Positions 27,148 to 36,436 of a stretch of 64,000 bases of DNA are shown here, one piece after another. The stretch is from G965216695 sp965216695 (GTDB lineage: Bacteria > Pseudomonadota > Gammaproteobacteria > Pseudomonadales > Azotimanducaceae): assembly GCA_965216695.1 (NCBI GenBank), contig OZ244212.1:2976001-3040000 (forward strand), read 5' to 3'. Position numbers and translations under genes: made by a program. The first letter of the stretch is position 1, and each line of letters begins with the position of its first letter. The notes beneath the pieces are model-generated. The model ran no database searches. It saw only the letters and a program-made list of their open reading frames with translations, and was not told the DNA's origin.

Positions 27148-27669
27148 ATGAACAAGGCTGCGTACGCAGCGCTTTATCGCGACCACTACGCCGGCGTGCT
27201 GGCGCTATGCCGGCGGTTGCTCGGCAGCGCGCCGGACGCCGAGGACGCGGCGCAGGAAGCGTTTGCCCGTGGCTTTCGGGCACGCTCGCGATACCGCAGC
27301 GACAAACCGTTTTCCGCGTGGATCAATACGATTGCCAGCCGGCACTGCATCGATCTGCTGCGGCGGCGTGACCGGGTCGCGGCGGTGTGGCGTGAGGCAG
27401 ATGACGATCCCGAGATGCTGGCGGATGCGGATGAAAACGGCGTCGGGCAACTCATCAGCGCACACCGGGCGGCATCCATCAGCGCGGCGGTGGAGCAGTT
27501 GCCGTTGAAGTACCGCGTACCGGTGGTACTGGCGTACTCCGCCGGCGCGAGTTACGACGAGATCGCCGCGACCCTGGATGTAACGGTCAACCATGTTGGC
27601 GTGTTGCTCTCGCGTGGCAAGGCACGTTTGCGCCGGGAACTGGCGCACCTCGAAGGAGAAACCACATGA
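27148..27669 (+). CDS. ECF-family RNA polymerase sigma factor
   Basis: A 173-residue RpoE-type sigma factor. Region 2 reads YRDHYAGVLALCRRLLG...DAEDAAQEAFARGF...FSAWINTIASRHCIDLLRRR, and region 4 reads LPLKYRVPVVLAY...SYDEIAATLDVTVNHVGVLLSRGKARLRREL. The stop overlaps the next gene by four bases (ATGA), and that gene starts with an anti-sigma zinc finger, so the pair is very likely a sigma/anti-sigma module. Signal and regulon are unknown. Confidence 0.9.
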   Translation: MNKAAYAALYRDHYAGVLALCRRLLGSAPDAEDAAQEAFARGFRARSRYRSDKPFSAWINTIASRHCIDLLRRRDRVAAVWREADDDPEMLADADENGVGQLISAHRAASISAAVEQLPLKYRVPVVLAYSAGASYDEIAATLDVTVNHVGVLLSRGKARLRRELAHLEGETT

Positions 27670-29300
27670 CCTGTTTGTCTGAATTCGACTGTTCGCGATA
27701 CGCCGATGGGGCCATGTCCGGCGCGGCTTCCGCGGAGGCTGCCCGAGTGGAGCTGCACATCGTGGACTGCGGCCGCTGCCGGATCCGCGTGCAGCAAGCG
27801 CTTGCAGACGTGGCTGCATTGCGCAGCGCACTGGTGGCGGATCCGGTGGCCGTTCCGCTCCCCGCGTTTGCGTCGCCGGGTGCACCGGCAGGGTCGCTCT
27901 GGCTGGCCGGTCTTCTGGCGTTGGGGCTCTGGGCAGTCAACGCACTGTGGCTCAGCGTTGCGCAGGCGCTCGCGTTGCCTCAGTGGTTCGAGTGGGTGCT
28001 CCCAGACCGGCTCGGCGTTGGGATCGATGTGGTGCTGACATTGCTGATGCGCGCGGTCGGCGTCGGTACCGGACCGCTCAGCGGCGCGCTGCATGCGGCA
28101 GCCTGGCTCGGTGTCGCGGTAGCTGGATGGATGCTCGTGTGGTGGCTTGCAGAGCGCGACGCGCGGCGTCTCGCCATGCCCTGCCTGGCCGCGTGCGCGC
28201 TGTCTGGTTTGCTGGTTGCACAGGACGGACATGCACTGGAAGTCCGCCACGATGAGCATACGGTGACCATCAGCGCCGACGAAACCATTGACGATACGCT
28301 GATTGCAGCAGCGGAAACGGTGGTGATCGACGGCGACGTCTCCGGCGACGTGTTTGCGTTCGCGGAAGACGTGCGCGTGCGAGGCCACATCGGCGGCCTG
28401 CTGGTTGTCGGTTCACAGAGCGTGGATGTGGAAGCCGACGTGGACGGCACCGTGGTGATCCTGGCGGAGGATGCGAGTCTTACCGGAGCCGTGTTCGGTG
28501 CCAACGTCATCGGTGCGGTCGAGTCGTTCGAACTCGATCGGGAAGCGGCAGTAAAGGGCAACGTCGCGCTGGCCGCACAGCGGATAGATGCGTATGGCAA
28601 TATTGGTCGCGACCTGCTGATTGCGGCGCGTACCGCCAACGTAACCGGGCGCGTAGGTAGAGGTGTGCAGGCGTTTGCCGAACGCGTGTCTTTTGCCGAT
28701 ACGGCGCGAATTACAGGCGATGTTAAGGTGCGTACGCGCCAGGTAGACAATGTACGCCGGGATCCGGGCGCGGTGATCGGCGGCGAGTGGAATATTCTGG
28801 AACACGAGCCCGAACCCAGCACGTACCTGTCGTGGGAGTTCTATCTGGCCAAACTGGTTCAATTCGGTGCGGCGGTGCTTGCTGGACTGCTGCTACTGAC
28901 GCTCTTTCCCTCATTGCGTGGGGTGCGCGTCGATGGCGGGCCGCAGGCACTGAAGGCGGTCGCCGTGGGTATTGTTGCGTTGATTGCGACGCCGGTGATC
29001 GCGGTCCTGGTGGCGGTGACGCTGATCGGTCTGCCGATCGGTCTGGCGACATTCATGCTGTGGCTGATTGGTTTGTACGTTGCCGGAATCGTCGTCGCAA
29101 TGCTGATCGGCGACCGGCTGCTGGGTACCGAAGCGCGCGGCTGGAAGTGGCCGCTGGTGGTGGGACTCGCGATCGTCTTTCTTGCCGTTAGCGTGCCGTT
29201 CATAGGCGGTGCGCTGCGGTTCGCGATCGTCGCCCTCGGACTCGGGTTGCTGCTTCAGCGGACGCAGGCCTGGTGGTATGGGCGGGGTGTGACGGCATAA
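27666..29300 (+). CDS. Zinc-finger anti-sigma protein fused to bactofilin-like and membrane domains
   Basis: The first 40 residues carry an anti-sigma (ZAS) motif, H31-x3-C35-x2-C38, as in cupin/ChrR- and RsrA-type regulators. Several hydrophobic helices follow (about 78-190). A repetitive beta-helical segment with short hexapeptide-like steps (VVIDGDVSGDVFAFAEDVRVRG, in parts; about 215-365) resembles polymer-forming bactofilins. The C-terminus has four more membrane helices (about 395-540). The likely role is to hold the upstream sigma factor at the membrane and release it on an envelope signal sensed by the beta-helical part. Total 544 residues. The architecture is unusual; each part is visible, the combined function is inferred. 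Confidence 0.78.
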   Translation: MTCLSEFDCSRYADGAMSGAASAEAARVELHIVDCGRCRIRVQQALADVAALRSALVADPVAVPLPAFASPGAPAGSLWLAGLLALGLWAVNALWLSVAQALALPQWFEWVLPDRLGVGIDVVLTLLMRAVGVGTGPLSGALHAAAWLGVAVAGWMLVWWLAERDARRLAMPCLAACALSGLLVAQDGHALEVRHDEHTVTISADETIDDTLIAAAETVVIDGDVSGDVFAFAEDVRVRGHIGGLLVVGSQSVDVEADVDGTVVILAEDASLTGAVFGANVIGAVESFELDREAAVKGNVALAAQRIDAYGNIGRDLLIAARTANVTGRVGRGVQAFAERVSFADTARITGDVKVRTRQVDNVRRDPGAVIGGEWNILEHEPEPSTYLSWEFYLAKLVQFGAAVLAGLLLLTLFPSLRGVRVDGGPQALKAVAVGIVALIATPVIAVLVAVTLIGLPIGLATFMLWLIGLYVAGIVVAMLIGDRLLGTEARGWKWPLVVGLAIVFLAVSVPFIGGALRFAIVALGLGLLLQRTQAWWYGRGVTA

Positions 29301-29341
29301 CGCCGCCGCGGCCTAGCACCGCCGCACGGATTGGCAGGATC

Positions 29342-31021
29342 TCAGCGCGTCAGTGGCTTGTACTGCATGCGCTGCGGGTCTTGCTCGAGACCGGCGGCGG
29401 CCAGTCGTTTCCGGTAATCGGCTTCGTACTCCGAGTAGTTGCCCGAAAACCACTCTACGTGGCTGTCGCCTTCGAAGGCCAGAATGTGGGTCGCGATCCG
29501 GTCCAGAAACCAGCGATCGTGCGAGATTACGAGTACCGTGCCAGGGAAGTTGAGCAGCGCTTCTTCGAGGGCGCGCAGCGTTTCCACGTCCAGGTCGTTG
29601 GTCGGTTCGTCCAGCAGCAAGACGTTGGCACCCTGGCGCAGAAGCGTTGCAAGGTGCACGCGGTTGCGTTCGCCGCCGGACAGATCACCCACCCGTTTCT
29701 GCTGGTCCTGCCCTTTGAAATTGAAACGGGACACGTAGCCGCGCGACGGGGTTTCGTACTTGCCGATGCGTAGCACGTCCTGACCGTCGCTGATCTCCTC
29801 CCAGACGGTCTTGCTTCCGTCCAGCGCGTCGCGACTCTGGTCCACGTACGCGAGATCTACCGTATCGCCCAGAACCACCGAGCCTGCGTCGGGCGTCTCC
29901 TGTCCGGTGATCAGCTTGAACAGCGTGGACTTGCCGGCGCCGTTGCCGCCGATCAGACCGACGATTGCACCTTGCGGAATGCTCGCGGTCAGATCGTCGA
30001 TCAGGAGCCGGTCGTCGAAGCCTTTGCTCAAGCCCTGGAGATCGATCACCTTTTCACCGAGCCGTTCGCCTGGTGGGATGTACAGCTCCGCGGTTTCGTT
30101 GCGGGATTGTGTCTCCTGCGACATCAATTCCTCGAAGCGGGCCAGCCGCGCCTTGCTTTTCGCCTGCCGGGCTTTCGGGTTTGCGCGTACCCACTCCAGC
30201 TCGGACTTGATCGAACGCGCCCGCGAGCGTTCGCTCGCGGCTTCCTGAGCCAGGCGTTTCTCCTTCGCGGCGAGCCACGCGCTGTAGTTGCCTTCGAATG
30301 GAATGCCGCGCCCGCGGTCGAGTTCCAGTATCCAGCCGGCGACGTTGTCCAGAAAGTAACGGTCGTGCGTGACTGCGACGACGGTGCCCGGAAACTCGGC
30401 CAGAAACCGTTCCAGCCACGCGACGCTGTGCGCGTCCAGGTGGTTCGTGGGTTCGTCCAGCAGCAGCATGTCGGGCTGCGAAAGTAACAGCCGGCACAGC
30501 GCAACCCGGCGTCGTTCGCCGCCGGACAGATGCGCCACGTTTGCGTCCCATGGGGGAAGTCGCAACGCGTCTGCCGCAATCTCGAGCGTCCGGTCGATGT
30601 CCCAACCGTTGGCGGCGTCTATTTTGGTCTGCAGCTCGCCTTGCCGCTCGATCAGCGCGTTCATCTCCTCGTCGTTCATCGGTTCGGCGAACTTATCGGA
30701 GATTGCGTTGTATTCGTTCACCACCTGAATGATTTCGCCAAGGCCCTGTTCGACATTTCCCCTAACGTCGAGCGCGTCGTCGAGCGTGGGTTCCTGGGGC
30801 AGGTAGCCGACGTTGATGCCCTTCTGCGGTCGGGCCTCTCCCGTGAACTCGGAATCTACCCCCGCCATGATGCGCAGCAGACTGGATTTGCCCGAACCGT
30901 TCAGGCCCAGGACCCCGATCTTGGCGCCGGGGAAAAAAGACAATGAGATGTCTTCGAGGATGACGCGTTTGGGCGGCACGAGTTTGCCAACCCCCTGCAT
31001 CGTGTAAACGTATTGCGCCAA
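29342..31021 (-). CDS. ettA: Energy-dependent translational throttle protein EttA (ABC-F)
   Basis: EttA binds the ribosomal E site and gates the first elongation step according to ATP level. Two ABC domains: GLNGSGKSSLL / LSGGERRRVALCRLL / LLLDEPTNHLDAHS and GGNGAGKSTLF / LSGGERNRVHLATLL / LLLDEPTNDLDVET, joined by the basic linker. Homologues begin MAQFVYTM, and here the matching position is TTG at 31019-31021 (LAQYVYTM), giving 559 residues. The frame remains open to 31975, but that part is antisense to glyA and unlike any ABC-F protein. Divergent from glyA. Confidence 0.94.
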   Translation of the reverse strand: MAQYVYTMQGVGKLVPPKRVILEDISLSFFPGAKIGVLGLNGSGKSSLLRIMAGVDSEFTGEARPQKGINVGYLPQEPTLDDALDVRGNVEQGLGEIIQVVNEYNAISDKFAEPMNDEEMNALIERQGELQTKIDAANGWDIDRTLEIAADALRLPPWDANVAHLSGGERRRVALCRLLLSQPDMLLLDEPTNHLDAHSVAWLERFLAEFPGTVVAVTHDRYFLDNVAGWILELDRGRGIPFEGNYSAWLAAKEKRLAQEAASERSRARSIKSELEWVRANPKARQAKSKARLARFEELMSQETQSRNETAELYIPPGERLGEKVIDLQGLSKGFDDRLLIDDLTASIPQGAIVGLIGGNGAGKSTLFKLITGQETPDAGSVVLGDTVDLAYVDQSRDALDGSKTVWEEISDGQDVLRIGKYETPSRGYVSRFNFKGQDQQKRVGDLSGGERNRVHLATLLRQGANVLLLDEPTNDLDVETLRALEEALLNFPGTVLVISHDRWFLDRIATHILAFEGDSHVEWFSGNYSEYEADYRKRLAAAGLEQDPQRMQYKPLTR

Positions 31022-31143
31022 GTGCCGATTCCTTCGAAGGTCGTGAGTTGGGGACGCGTATCCTACCTCAGGGCCAGCCAAAACTCGCATGGCGTTCAAC
31101 GTGGCGATGAACCGCATTCGCGCTGCCCCCGGAACCCTTGGGG

Positions 31144-31149
31144 TACAAT
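31144..31149 (+). promoter_or_regulatory. Candidate -10 box of glyA
   Basis: TACAAT lies 29 bases before the glyA start codon within the divergent ettA/glyA region. The -35 region is poor (CGCTGC at 31121-31126, spacing 17). Confidence 0.45.
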
Positions 31150-31177
31150 GCCGCGCTCGTTGATTGAAGGACACCCC

Positions 31178-32434
31178 ATGTTTGCTTCCCACACGCTGGA
31201 AGACTTCGACCCGGACGTTGCGGCGGCGATTGCGGCCGAAGCGCGTCGGCAGGAAGAACATATCGAGCTGATCGCATCCGAAAACTACGCGAGCCCTCTG
31301 GTGATGGCAGCGCAAGGCAGCGTGCTCACCAACAAGTATGCGGAAGGGTATCCTGGCAAGCGCTACTACGGAGGCTGCGAGCACGTAGATACCGTGGAAG
31401 TCCTGGCGTTGGAGCGGTTGAAGAAGCTCTTCGGCGCGCACTACGCCAATGTGCAGCCGCATTCCGGTTCGCAGGCGAATGCCGCCGTGTATCTGGCGCT
31501 GCTCGACGCAGGCGACACCGTGCTGGGTATGAGCCTCGCAGACGGGGGTCACCTGACGCACGGCGCCAAGGTCAATTTTTCCGGCAAGATGTACAACGCC
31601 GTGCAGTACGGGATCGACCCCGCCGAAGGTGTCGTGGATTACGACGCGATCCATGCGCTCGCGCAGCAGCACAAACCTCGGATGGTGGTCGCTGGATTTT
31701 CTGCGTACTCGCGGCAGATGGACTGGCAGAAGTTCCGCGACATTGCAGACTCCGTGGGGGCGTATCTTATGGTGGATATGGCGCACGTAGCCGGCCTCGT
31801 TGCTGCGGGGCTGTACCCCAATCCCGTGGACATCGCCGACGTCACCACGTCCACCACGCACAAGACGCTCGGCGGACCACGTGGCGGCGTTATTCTGGCG
31901 CGCGAGAATGCGGACGTAGAAAAGAAACTGAACTCGGCGCTCTTCCCCGGATCGCAGGGTGGGCCGCTGATGCACGTGATTGCGGCCAAGGCGGTTTGTT
32001 TTAAGGAAGCGGCCTCACCGGAGTTCAAGGCGTATCAACAGCAGGTTCTGGCCAATGCGCGGGTAATGGCGGAAGGATTCATAGAACGCGGTTACGACGT
32101 TGTGTCGGGTGGGACCGACAATCATCTGTTTCTGCTGGACCTGGTGGCAAAGAACATCACGGGTAAAGACGCCGACGCCGCGCTCGGCCGCGCGCATATC
32201 ACCGTGAACAAGAACGCCGTACCCAATGACCCACGCTCGCCGTTCGTAACGAGCGGATTGCGGATCGGCAGTCCCGCCGCGACGCGCCGTGGCTTCCGGG
32301 AAAGCGAATGCGCGACGCTCACCGGCTGGATGTGTGACGTGCTGGACGACATTGAAAACGACAACATGGTGTTGAGCGTGCGGCAGAAGGTGATTGAGCT
32401 GTGCCGGGAGTTTCCGGTGTATCGCGCCGCGTAA
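31178..32434 (+). CDS. glyA: Serine hydroxymethyltransferase GlyA
   Basis: PLP enzyme interconverting serine and glycine and loading tetrahydrofolate with a one-carbon unit. HIELIASENYASP, YAEGYPGKRYYGGCE and the PLP-lysine region VTTSTTHKTLGGPRGG are all present. The ATG at 31178 gives 418 residues, as in E. coli (417). The glyA-nrdR-ribD-ribH-nusB-thiL-pgpA run matches other gammaproteobacteria. Confidence 0.97.
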   Translation: MFASHTLEDFDPDVAAAIAAEARRQEEHIELIASENYASPLVMAAQGSVLTNKYAEGYPGKRYYGGCEHVDTVEVLALERLKKLFGAHYANVQPHSGSQANAAVYLALLDAGDTVLGMSLADGGHLTHGAKVNFSGKMYNAVQYGIDPAEGVVDYDAIHALAQQHKPRMVVAGFSAYSRQMDWQKFRDIADSVGAYLMVDMAHVAGLVAAGLYPNPVDIADVTTSTTHKTLGGPRGGVILARENADVEKKLNSALFPGSQGGPLMHVIAAKAVCFKEAASPEFKAYQQQVLANARVMAEGFIERGYDVVSGGTDNHLFLLDLVAKNITGKDADAALGRAHITVNKNAVPNDPRSPFVTSGLRIGSPAATRRGFRESECATLTGWMCDVLDDIENDNMVLSVRQKVIELCREFPVYRAA

Positions 32435-32456
32435 CACGCACCGGTTGACGTAAACA

Positions 32457-32933
32457 ATGCATTGCCCGTTCTGTGGCGCTGACGATACCAAGGTGATTGA
32501 CTCCCGCCTCGTTGCGGAAGGCGACGCGGTGCGCAGGCGGCGTGAATGCCAGACATGCGGTGAACGCTTCACCACGTTCGAAACGGCAGAGCTGGTGATG
32601 CCGCGGTTGGTCAAGCGCGATGGTTCGCGTGAGCCGTTCGACGAAGAAAAACTGCGCGCGGGTCTGCAGAAAGCCCTCGAAAAACGTCCGGTTAGCATCG
32701 AAGCGATCGAGAACTGTCTGAACCGCGTGAAACACACGCTGCGCTCCACCGGGGAGCGCGAATTGCCGTCGCGCGTCGTCGGGGAAGCAGTGATGGAAGA
32801 GCTGCGCAAGATCGACGGCGTGGCGTACGTGCGCTTTGCGTCTGTATATCGTGACTTTCAGGATGTGAGTGAGTTCGAAGCTGCCGCGCGGCTGGCGATG
32901 GATTCGCAGGCCGCCGACGACGGCGACACGTGA
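32457..32933 (+). CDS. nrdR: Transcriptional repressor NrdR
   Basis: NrdR represses ribonucleotide reductase genes by binding NrdR boxes in response to dATP/ATP. The zinc ribbon begins MHCPFCGADDTKVIDSR with a second CxxC in RECQTCGERF. The ATP-cone domain follows (VKRDGSREPFDEEKLRAGL). Length 158 residues. It overlaps ribD by four bases (GTGA), indicating coupling. Confidence 0.96.
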   Translation: MHCPFCGADDTKVIDSRLVAEGDAVRRRRECQTCGERFTTFETAELVMPRLVKRDGSREPFDEEKLRAGLQKALEKRPVSIEAIENCLNRVKHTLRSTGERELPSRVVGEAVMEELRKIDGVAYVRFASVYRDFQDVSEFEAAARLAMDSQAADDGDT

Positions 32934-33985
32934 TCAACGCAGTTGACCAGCTGTTTCTGGAACGCGCGCTCGAGCTCGCGGAAGCCGGCCGATTTACCAC
33001 CACCCCCAACCCGACGGTCGGCTGTGTGTTGGTTCGCGATAGCGTAGTGATCGGCCGGGGCGCGCACCTGAAGGTAGGCGGTGCACACGCCGAAGTTGCC
33101 GCCATTGCCGATGCCGGGGGTGACGCGATCGGTGCAACCGCGTACGTGAGTCTCGAGCCGTGCGCGTTCACCGGTCGCACAGGTCCCTGCACGCAGGCGT
33201 TACTGAACGCAGGGGTCGTGCGTGTGGTCGGTGCGCTGACGGATCCGCATCCCCGGGTGTCGGGAGCCGGGTACGAGGCGCTTCGCGATGCCGGACTCGA
33301 CGTTGAGGCTCAGGATCTGCCGCAGGCGCAGGAGGCCGTTGCTGGCTACGTGAGCCGCGTGGTGCGTGGGCGGCCGTACGTGCGCCTGAAAGTGGCGCAC
33401 TCGCTGGACGGACGTACCGCCATGGCGTCAGGTGAGAGTCAGTGGATTACCGGGCCGGATGCCCGAGCCGACGTGCAGTATTGGCGTGCTCGAAGCTGCG
33501 CGATCGTGACCGGCAGCGGCACCGTAAGGGCCGACGATCCTGCGCTGACCGTTCGCGACGAGACGTATCGGCGCGACGGCGAGATCCGTCAGCCGCTGCG
33601 CGTGGTGCTCGACTCGAGAAGCACGTTGGATGACGAAGCGCAGGTGTTTACCGGGCCGGGCGAATCCATGCGCGTAACCGCCGCCAGTGGAGCAAGAGTC
33701 GATCTGGCGGAGCTGTGCGCGGATCTTGGCCGGCGTATGTGCAACGAGGTGCTTGTGGAGGCGGGGCCGGAACTCGTGGGCGGATTTCTGGCCGCGGGTC
33801 TGTGGGATGAGCTGCTCGTGTACGTGGCACCAAAACTTCTCGGCAGCGGCGCGCGGCCATTGGCGAGCCTCGAGCTTGCGACAATGGCCGACGCATTAAC
33901 GGGTACAATTCAAGATGTTGCGATGCTTGGCGATGATCTGCGGTTGCGGATTCGGCCAACGGTTCCCGCAGCACACAATCAGTGA
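32930..33985 (+). CDS. ribD: Riboflavin biosynthesis deaminase/reductase RibD
   Basis: Bifunctional enzyme for the second and third steps of riboflavin synthesis. The N-terminal deaminase has the zinc site HAEV and EPCAFTGRTGPC. The C-terminal reductase begins RPYVRLKVAHSLDGRTA and includes SQWITGPDARADVQ and EAGPELVGGFL. GTG start at 32930, 351 residues. The gene is followed directly by ribH; ribE and ribBA, which stand between them in many gammaproteobacteria, are missing here. Confidence 0.94.
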   Translation: MINAVDQLFLERALELAEAGRFTTTPNPTVGCVLVRDSVVIGRGAHLKVGGAHAEVAAIADAGGDAIGATAYVSLEPCAFTGRTGPCTQALLNAGVVRVVGALTDPHPRVSGAGYEALRDAGLDVEAQDLPQAQEAVAGYVSRVVRGRPYVRLKVAHSLDGRTAMASGESQWITGPDARADVQYWRARSCAIVTGSGTVRADDPALTVRDETYRRDGEIRQPLRVVLDSRSTLDDEAQVFTGPGESMRVTAASGARVDLAELCADLGRRMCNEVLVEAGPELVGGFLAAGLWDELLVYVAPKLLGSGARPLASLELATMADALTGTIQDVAMLGDDLRLRIRPTVPAAHNQ

Positions 33986-33996
33986 GGTTAGGGCAT

Positions 33997-34464
33997 ATGG
34001 CGCATGAGCGCGTTCAGGGCGACATGACGGCGGCGGGCAAACAGTTTGCGATCGTCGCGGCCCGCTTCAACGAATACATCGTGGACAGTCTGGTCAAGGG
34101 CGCGTTGGACGTGCTGGGGCGGCACGGCGCGAATGCAGCCGAGGTCCCTGTGGTGACGGTACCCGGTGCGTTTGAGATCCCGCTGACCGCACAGCGACTT
34201 GCGCGCACCGGAAAGTACGACGCAATCATTGCACTCGGGGTCGTGATCCGTGGCGCCACCCCGCACTTCGAATACGTTGCCGGCCAGACCGCTTCGGGGG
34301 TCGCGAGCGTCGCGCTGGCGGAGAACCTTCCCGTTGTGTTCGGTGTGCTGACGACCGAGACCATCGAGCAGGCGATCGAACGGGCCGGCACCAAGGCGGG
34401 CAACAAGGGCGCCGACGCTGCGCTGACGGCCATCGAGATGGTCAGCCTGCTCGGCAAACTGTGA
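33997..34464 (+). CDS. ribH: 6,7-dimethyl-8-ribityllumazine synthase RibH
   Basis: Penultimate step of riboflavin synthesis; forms pentameric or icosahedral assemblies. The ARFNEYIVDSLVKGAL, PGAFEIP, GVVIRGATPHFEYV and NKGADAALTAIEM blocks are conserved, including the catalytic His. ATG 33997, preceded by AGGTTAGGG, gives 155 residues; a GTG at 33982 is in frame. It overlaps nusB by four bases. Confidence 0.95.
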   Translation: MAHERVQGDMTAAGKQFAIVAARFNEYIVDSLVKGALDVLGRHGANAAEVPVVTVPGAFEIPLTAQRLARTGKYDAIIALGVVIRGATPHFEYVAGQTASGVASVALAENLPVVFGVLTTETIEQAIERAGTKAGNKGADAALTAIEMVSLLGKL

Positions 34465-34892
34465 AACCCAACCCGTGGGCGCGCCGCCAGGCCAGGCGCG
34501 CGCTCGTACAGGCGCTTTACCAGTGGCAGATAACGCATGCCGACACGCGCGCAATCGAACTCGAATTCGAAGATGCGGGAACACTGAAGAAGGCCGACCT
34601 GGACTTCTTCACCTCGATCTTTCGTGCGCTGACGCTGACGGATCCGGTTGACGACCATTTTGCGCCGCTGCTCGATCGGGCGGTGAAAGACCTGGACCAG
34701 GTTGAGCTTGCGTTGCTGCGGCTGGGTACGTACGAACTGGTGCATCGAGTGGACGTGCCGTTTCGGGTCGTGATTGCCGAATATGTCGAACTGGCCAAGA
34801 CCTTTGGTGCGGAAGACAGCCACAAGTACATCAACGGCGTGCTCGACAAGCTTGCCCGGCAGGTGAGGGCGGCAGAAACGGCGGCGCGATGA
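34461..34892 (+). CDS. nusB: Transcription antitermination factor NusB
   Basis: NusB with S10 binds boxA RNA for antitermination of rRNA transcription. The all-helical family pattern ARRQARRALVQALYQWQ, RAVKDLDQVELALLRLGTYEL and IAEYVELAKTFGAEDSHKYINGVLDKLA is clear. GTG start, 143 residues. Both ends overlap neighbours by four bases (ribH, thiL), so the genes are one transcription unit. Confidence 0.96.
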   Translation: MKPNPWARRQARRALVQALYQWQITHADTRAIELEFEDAGTLKKADLDFFTSIFRALTLTDPVDDHFAPLLDRAVKDLDQVELALLRLGTYELVHRVDVPFRVVIAEYVELAKTFGAEDSHKYINGVLDKLARQVRAAETAAR

Positions 34893-35803
34893 GCGAGTTC
34901 GACGCCATCGAGGCGCTCGTGGAGGCGCTCGGCGCGACGTCCACCGGCGGTGATCTGTTGCTGGGACCGGGTGACGATGCCGCGTTGGTGAAAACCGCGC
35001 CGGACCAAGACTGGGTTTCGAGCATAGACGCTCTGGTGGCCGGCGTGCATTTTCCGGAGGGGGCGCATGCCCGGCTCGTTGGCTACCGCGCACTGATGGT
35101 GAGTGCGTCGGACCTGGCCGCGATGGGTGCGTACCCTTCTTACGCACTGATTGCACTCACGCTCCCGCAGGACGACCGTCCATGGCTTGTCGGCTTTGCT
35201 AAGGGGGTTGCCGAGGCTGCCCACAGCCTCTCGCTGCGGATTGGCGGCGGCAATCTTGCGCGGGGGCCCCTCAATATAGCTGTTAGCGTTCATGGTCATT
35301 GCCCGGCCGGTACTGCGATCACCCGGGCCGGAGCGCAGGTGGGCGATGCGGTGTATGTAACCGGTCGGCTGGGCGGCGCGGCGCGTGCCGTACGCGAATG
35401 TGCGCTCGACGCGGCGCAGCCGGACGATACGGCCCAATGGATTGCCGACTACTATCGGCCTCGCGCCCGGGTGGACGAAGGCGTATTACTGCGGGGCGTG
35501 GCGTCGAGCGCGATCGACGTATCCGACGGATTGCTGCAGGACGCTGACCACATTGCTGGGGCGAGTAACGTGGCGCTTGCGCTCGACTCGTCGCTGATTC
35601 CGCTTTCCCCGCACGCGACGCTAACGGATGCACTCCACGGCGGTGATGATTATGAATTGATCTTTACCGCCGGAGGATCGCCGCCGGCACTGGAATGCGG
35701 CGTTACCCGTATTGGTGAGGTGGTGCAGGGGAGCAGCGTGCTTCTGGACGGTGAACGGGTTGCGCGTTCGGGCTACCGGCACTTCGCGGAGCCACACGCA
35801 TGA
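34889..35803 (+). CDS. thiL: Thiamine-monophosphate kinase ThiL
   Basis: Phosphorylates thiamine monophosphate to the active cofactor. The LGPGDDAALV motif, DALVAGVHF, ASDLAAMGAYP, and the C-terminal AIDVSDGLLQDADHIA and HGGDDYELIFT are family signatures with the metal-binding Asp residues. Length 304 residues, slightly short but complete. Overlaps nusB by four bases. Confidence 0.95.
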   Translation: MSEFDAIEALVEALGATSTGGDLLLGPGDDAALVKTAPDQDWVSSIDALVAGVHFPEGAHARLVGYRALMVSASDLAAMGAYPSYALIALTLPQDDRPWLVGFAKGVAEAAHSLSLRIGGGNLARGPLNIAVSVHGHCPAGTAITRAGAQVGDAVYVTGRLGGAARAVRECALDAAQPDDTAQWIADYYRPRARVDEGVLLRGVASSAIDVSDGLLQDADHIAGASNVALALDSSLIPLSPHATLTDALHGGDDYELIFTAGGSPPALECGVTRIGEVVQGSSVLLDGERVARSGYRHFAEPHA

Positions 35804-35846
35804 CGCGTGCACGCGCCCGGTGGTCGCTGCGTGGGGCGTCGATGCG

Positions 35847-36347
35847 ATGAGCGGGCTGTTGCAACCGACCGATCTGCGCGATCCCGAGGTGTTCGTGGTT
35901 TGCGGCTTCGGCAGCGGTTTCCTGCCGAAGATGCCCGGCACGTGGGGAAGCGCAGTCGCGGTCTTGCTCTGGTGGCTTTTTGCGCTCGATCAATCCGTCG
36001 CTGTGCAGGTTGCCTGGATTGCGTCGGTGACGGTACTCGGGACCTGGCTCGTGCACAGGGTTTGCGAGCGCTACGGCGTGCACGATGCGCCGCAGATTGT
36101 TGTGGACGAGTTCGTCGGCGTGTGGATCGGCCTCGTGTGCATTCCATCGCACGCGCTGTGGCTGCTGGCGGCGTTCGGATTGTTCCGCCTGTTCGATGTA
36201 TGGAAGCCATGGCCTGTCGGCTGGGCAGACAGGCGCGTGGCCGGCGCGCTCGGCGTTATGCTCGACGACGTTCTGGCCGGAGTTCTCACTCTGTTTGTGG
36301 TGCAGTTCGCACTTTGGGCGCTGGTGCAGTCCGGTATTGGCGCGTAG
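35847..36347 (+). CDS. pgpA: Phosphatidylglycerophosphatase A
   Basis: PgpA removes the phosphate from phosphatidylglycerophosphate to give phosphatidylglycerol. The signature GFGSGFLPKMPGTWGS appears near residue 20, with IVVDEFVG further on; several hydrophobic helices place it in the inner membrane. ATG 35847 gives 166 residues. Last gene of the conserved run. Confidence 0.92.
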   Translation: MSGLLQPTDLRDPEVFVVCGFGSGFLPKMPGTWGSAVAVLLWWLFALDQSVAVQVAWIASVTVLGTWLVHRVCERYGVHDAPQIVVDEFVGVWIGLVCIPSHALWLLAAFGLFRLFDVWKPWPVGWADRRVAGALGVMLDDVLAGVLTLFVVQFALWALVQSGIGA

Positions 36348-36436
36348 CCACTAAACTGCATCGTTGGGCAGTTCCTAAACTGCCGTTTTTAAGACGCCAC
36401 ACACAACCTAGTAGCCGAACATACAGAGAACCTGGT

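Noticed and set aside
31022..31975. In-frame upstream extension of ettA giving an 877-residue protein
   Set aside because: It is antisense to glyA and the extra residues are unlike ABC-F proteins; homologues begin at the TTG equivalent to MAQFVYTM.
35807..36436. Open frame upstream of the retropepsin
   Set aside because: It is Arg/Cys-rich and lies over pgpA in another frame; the signal peptide starts at 36437.
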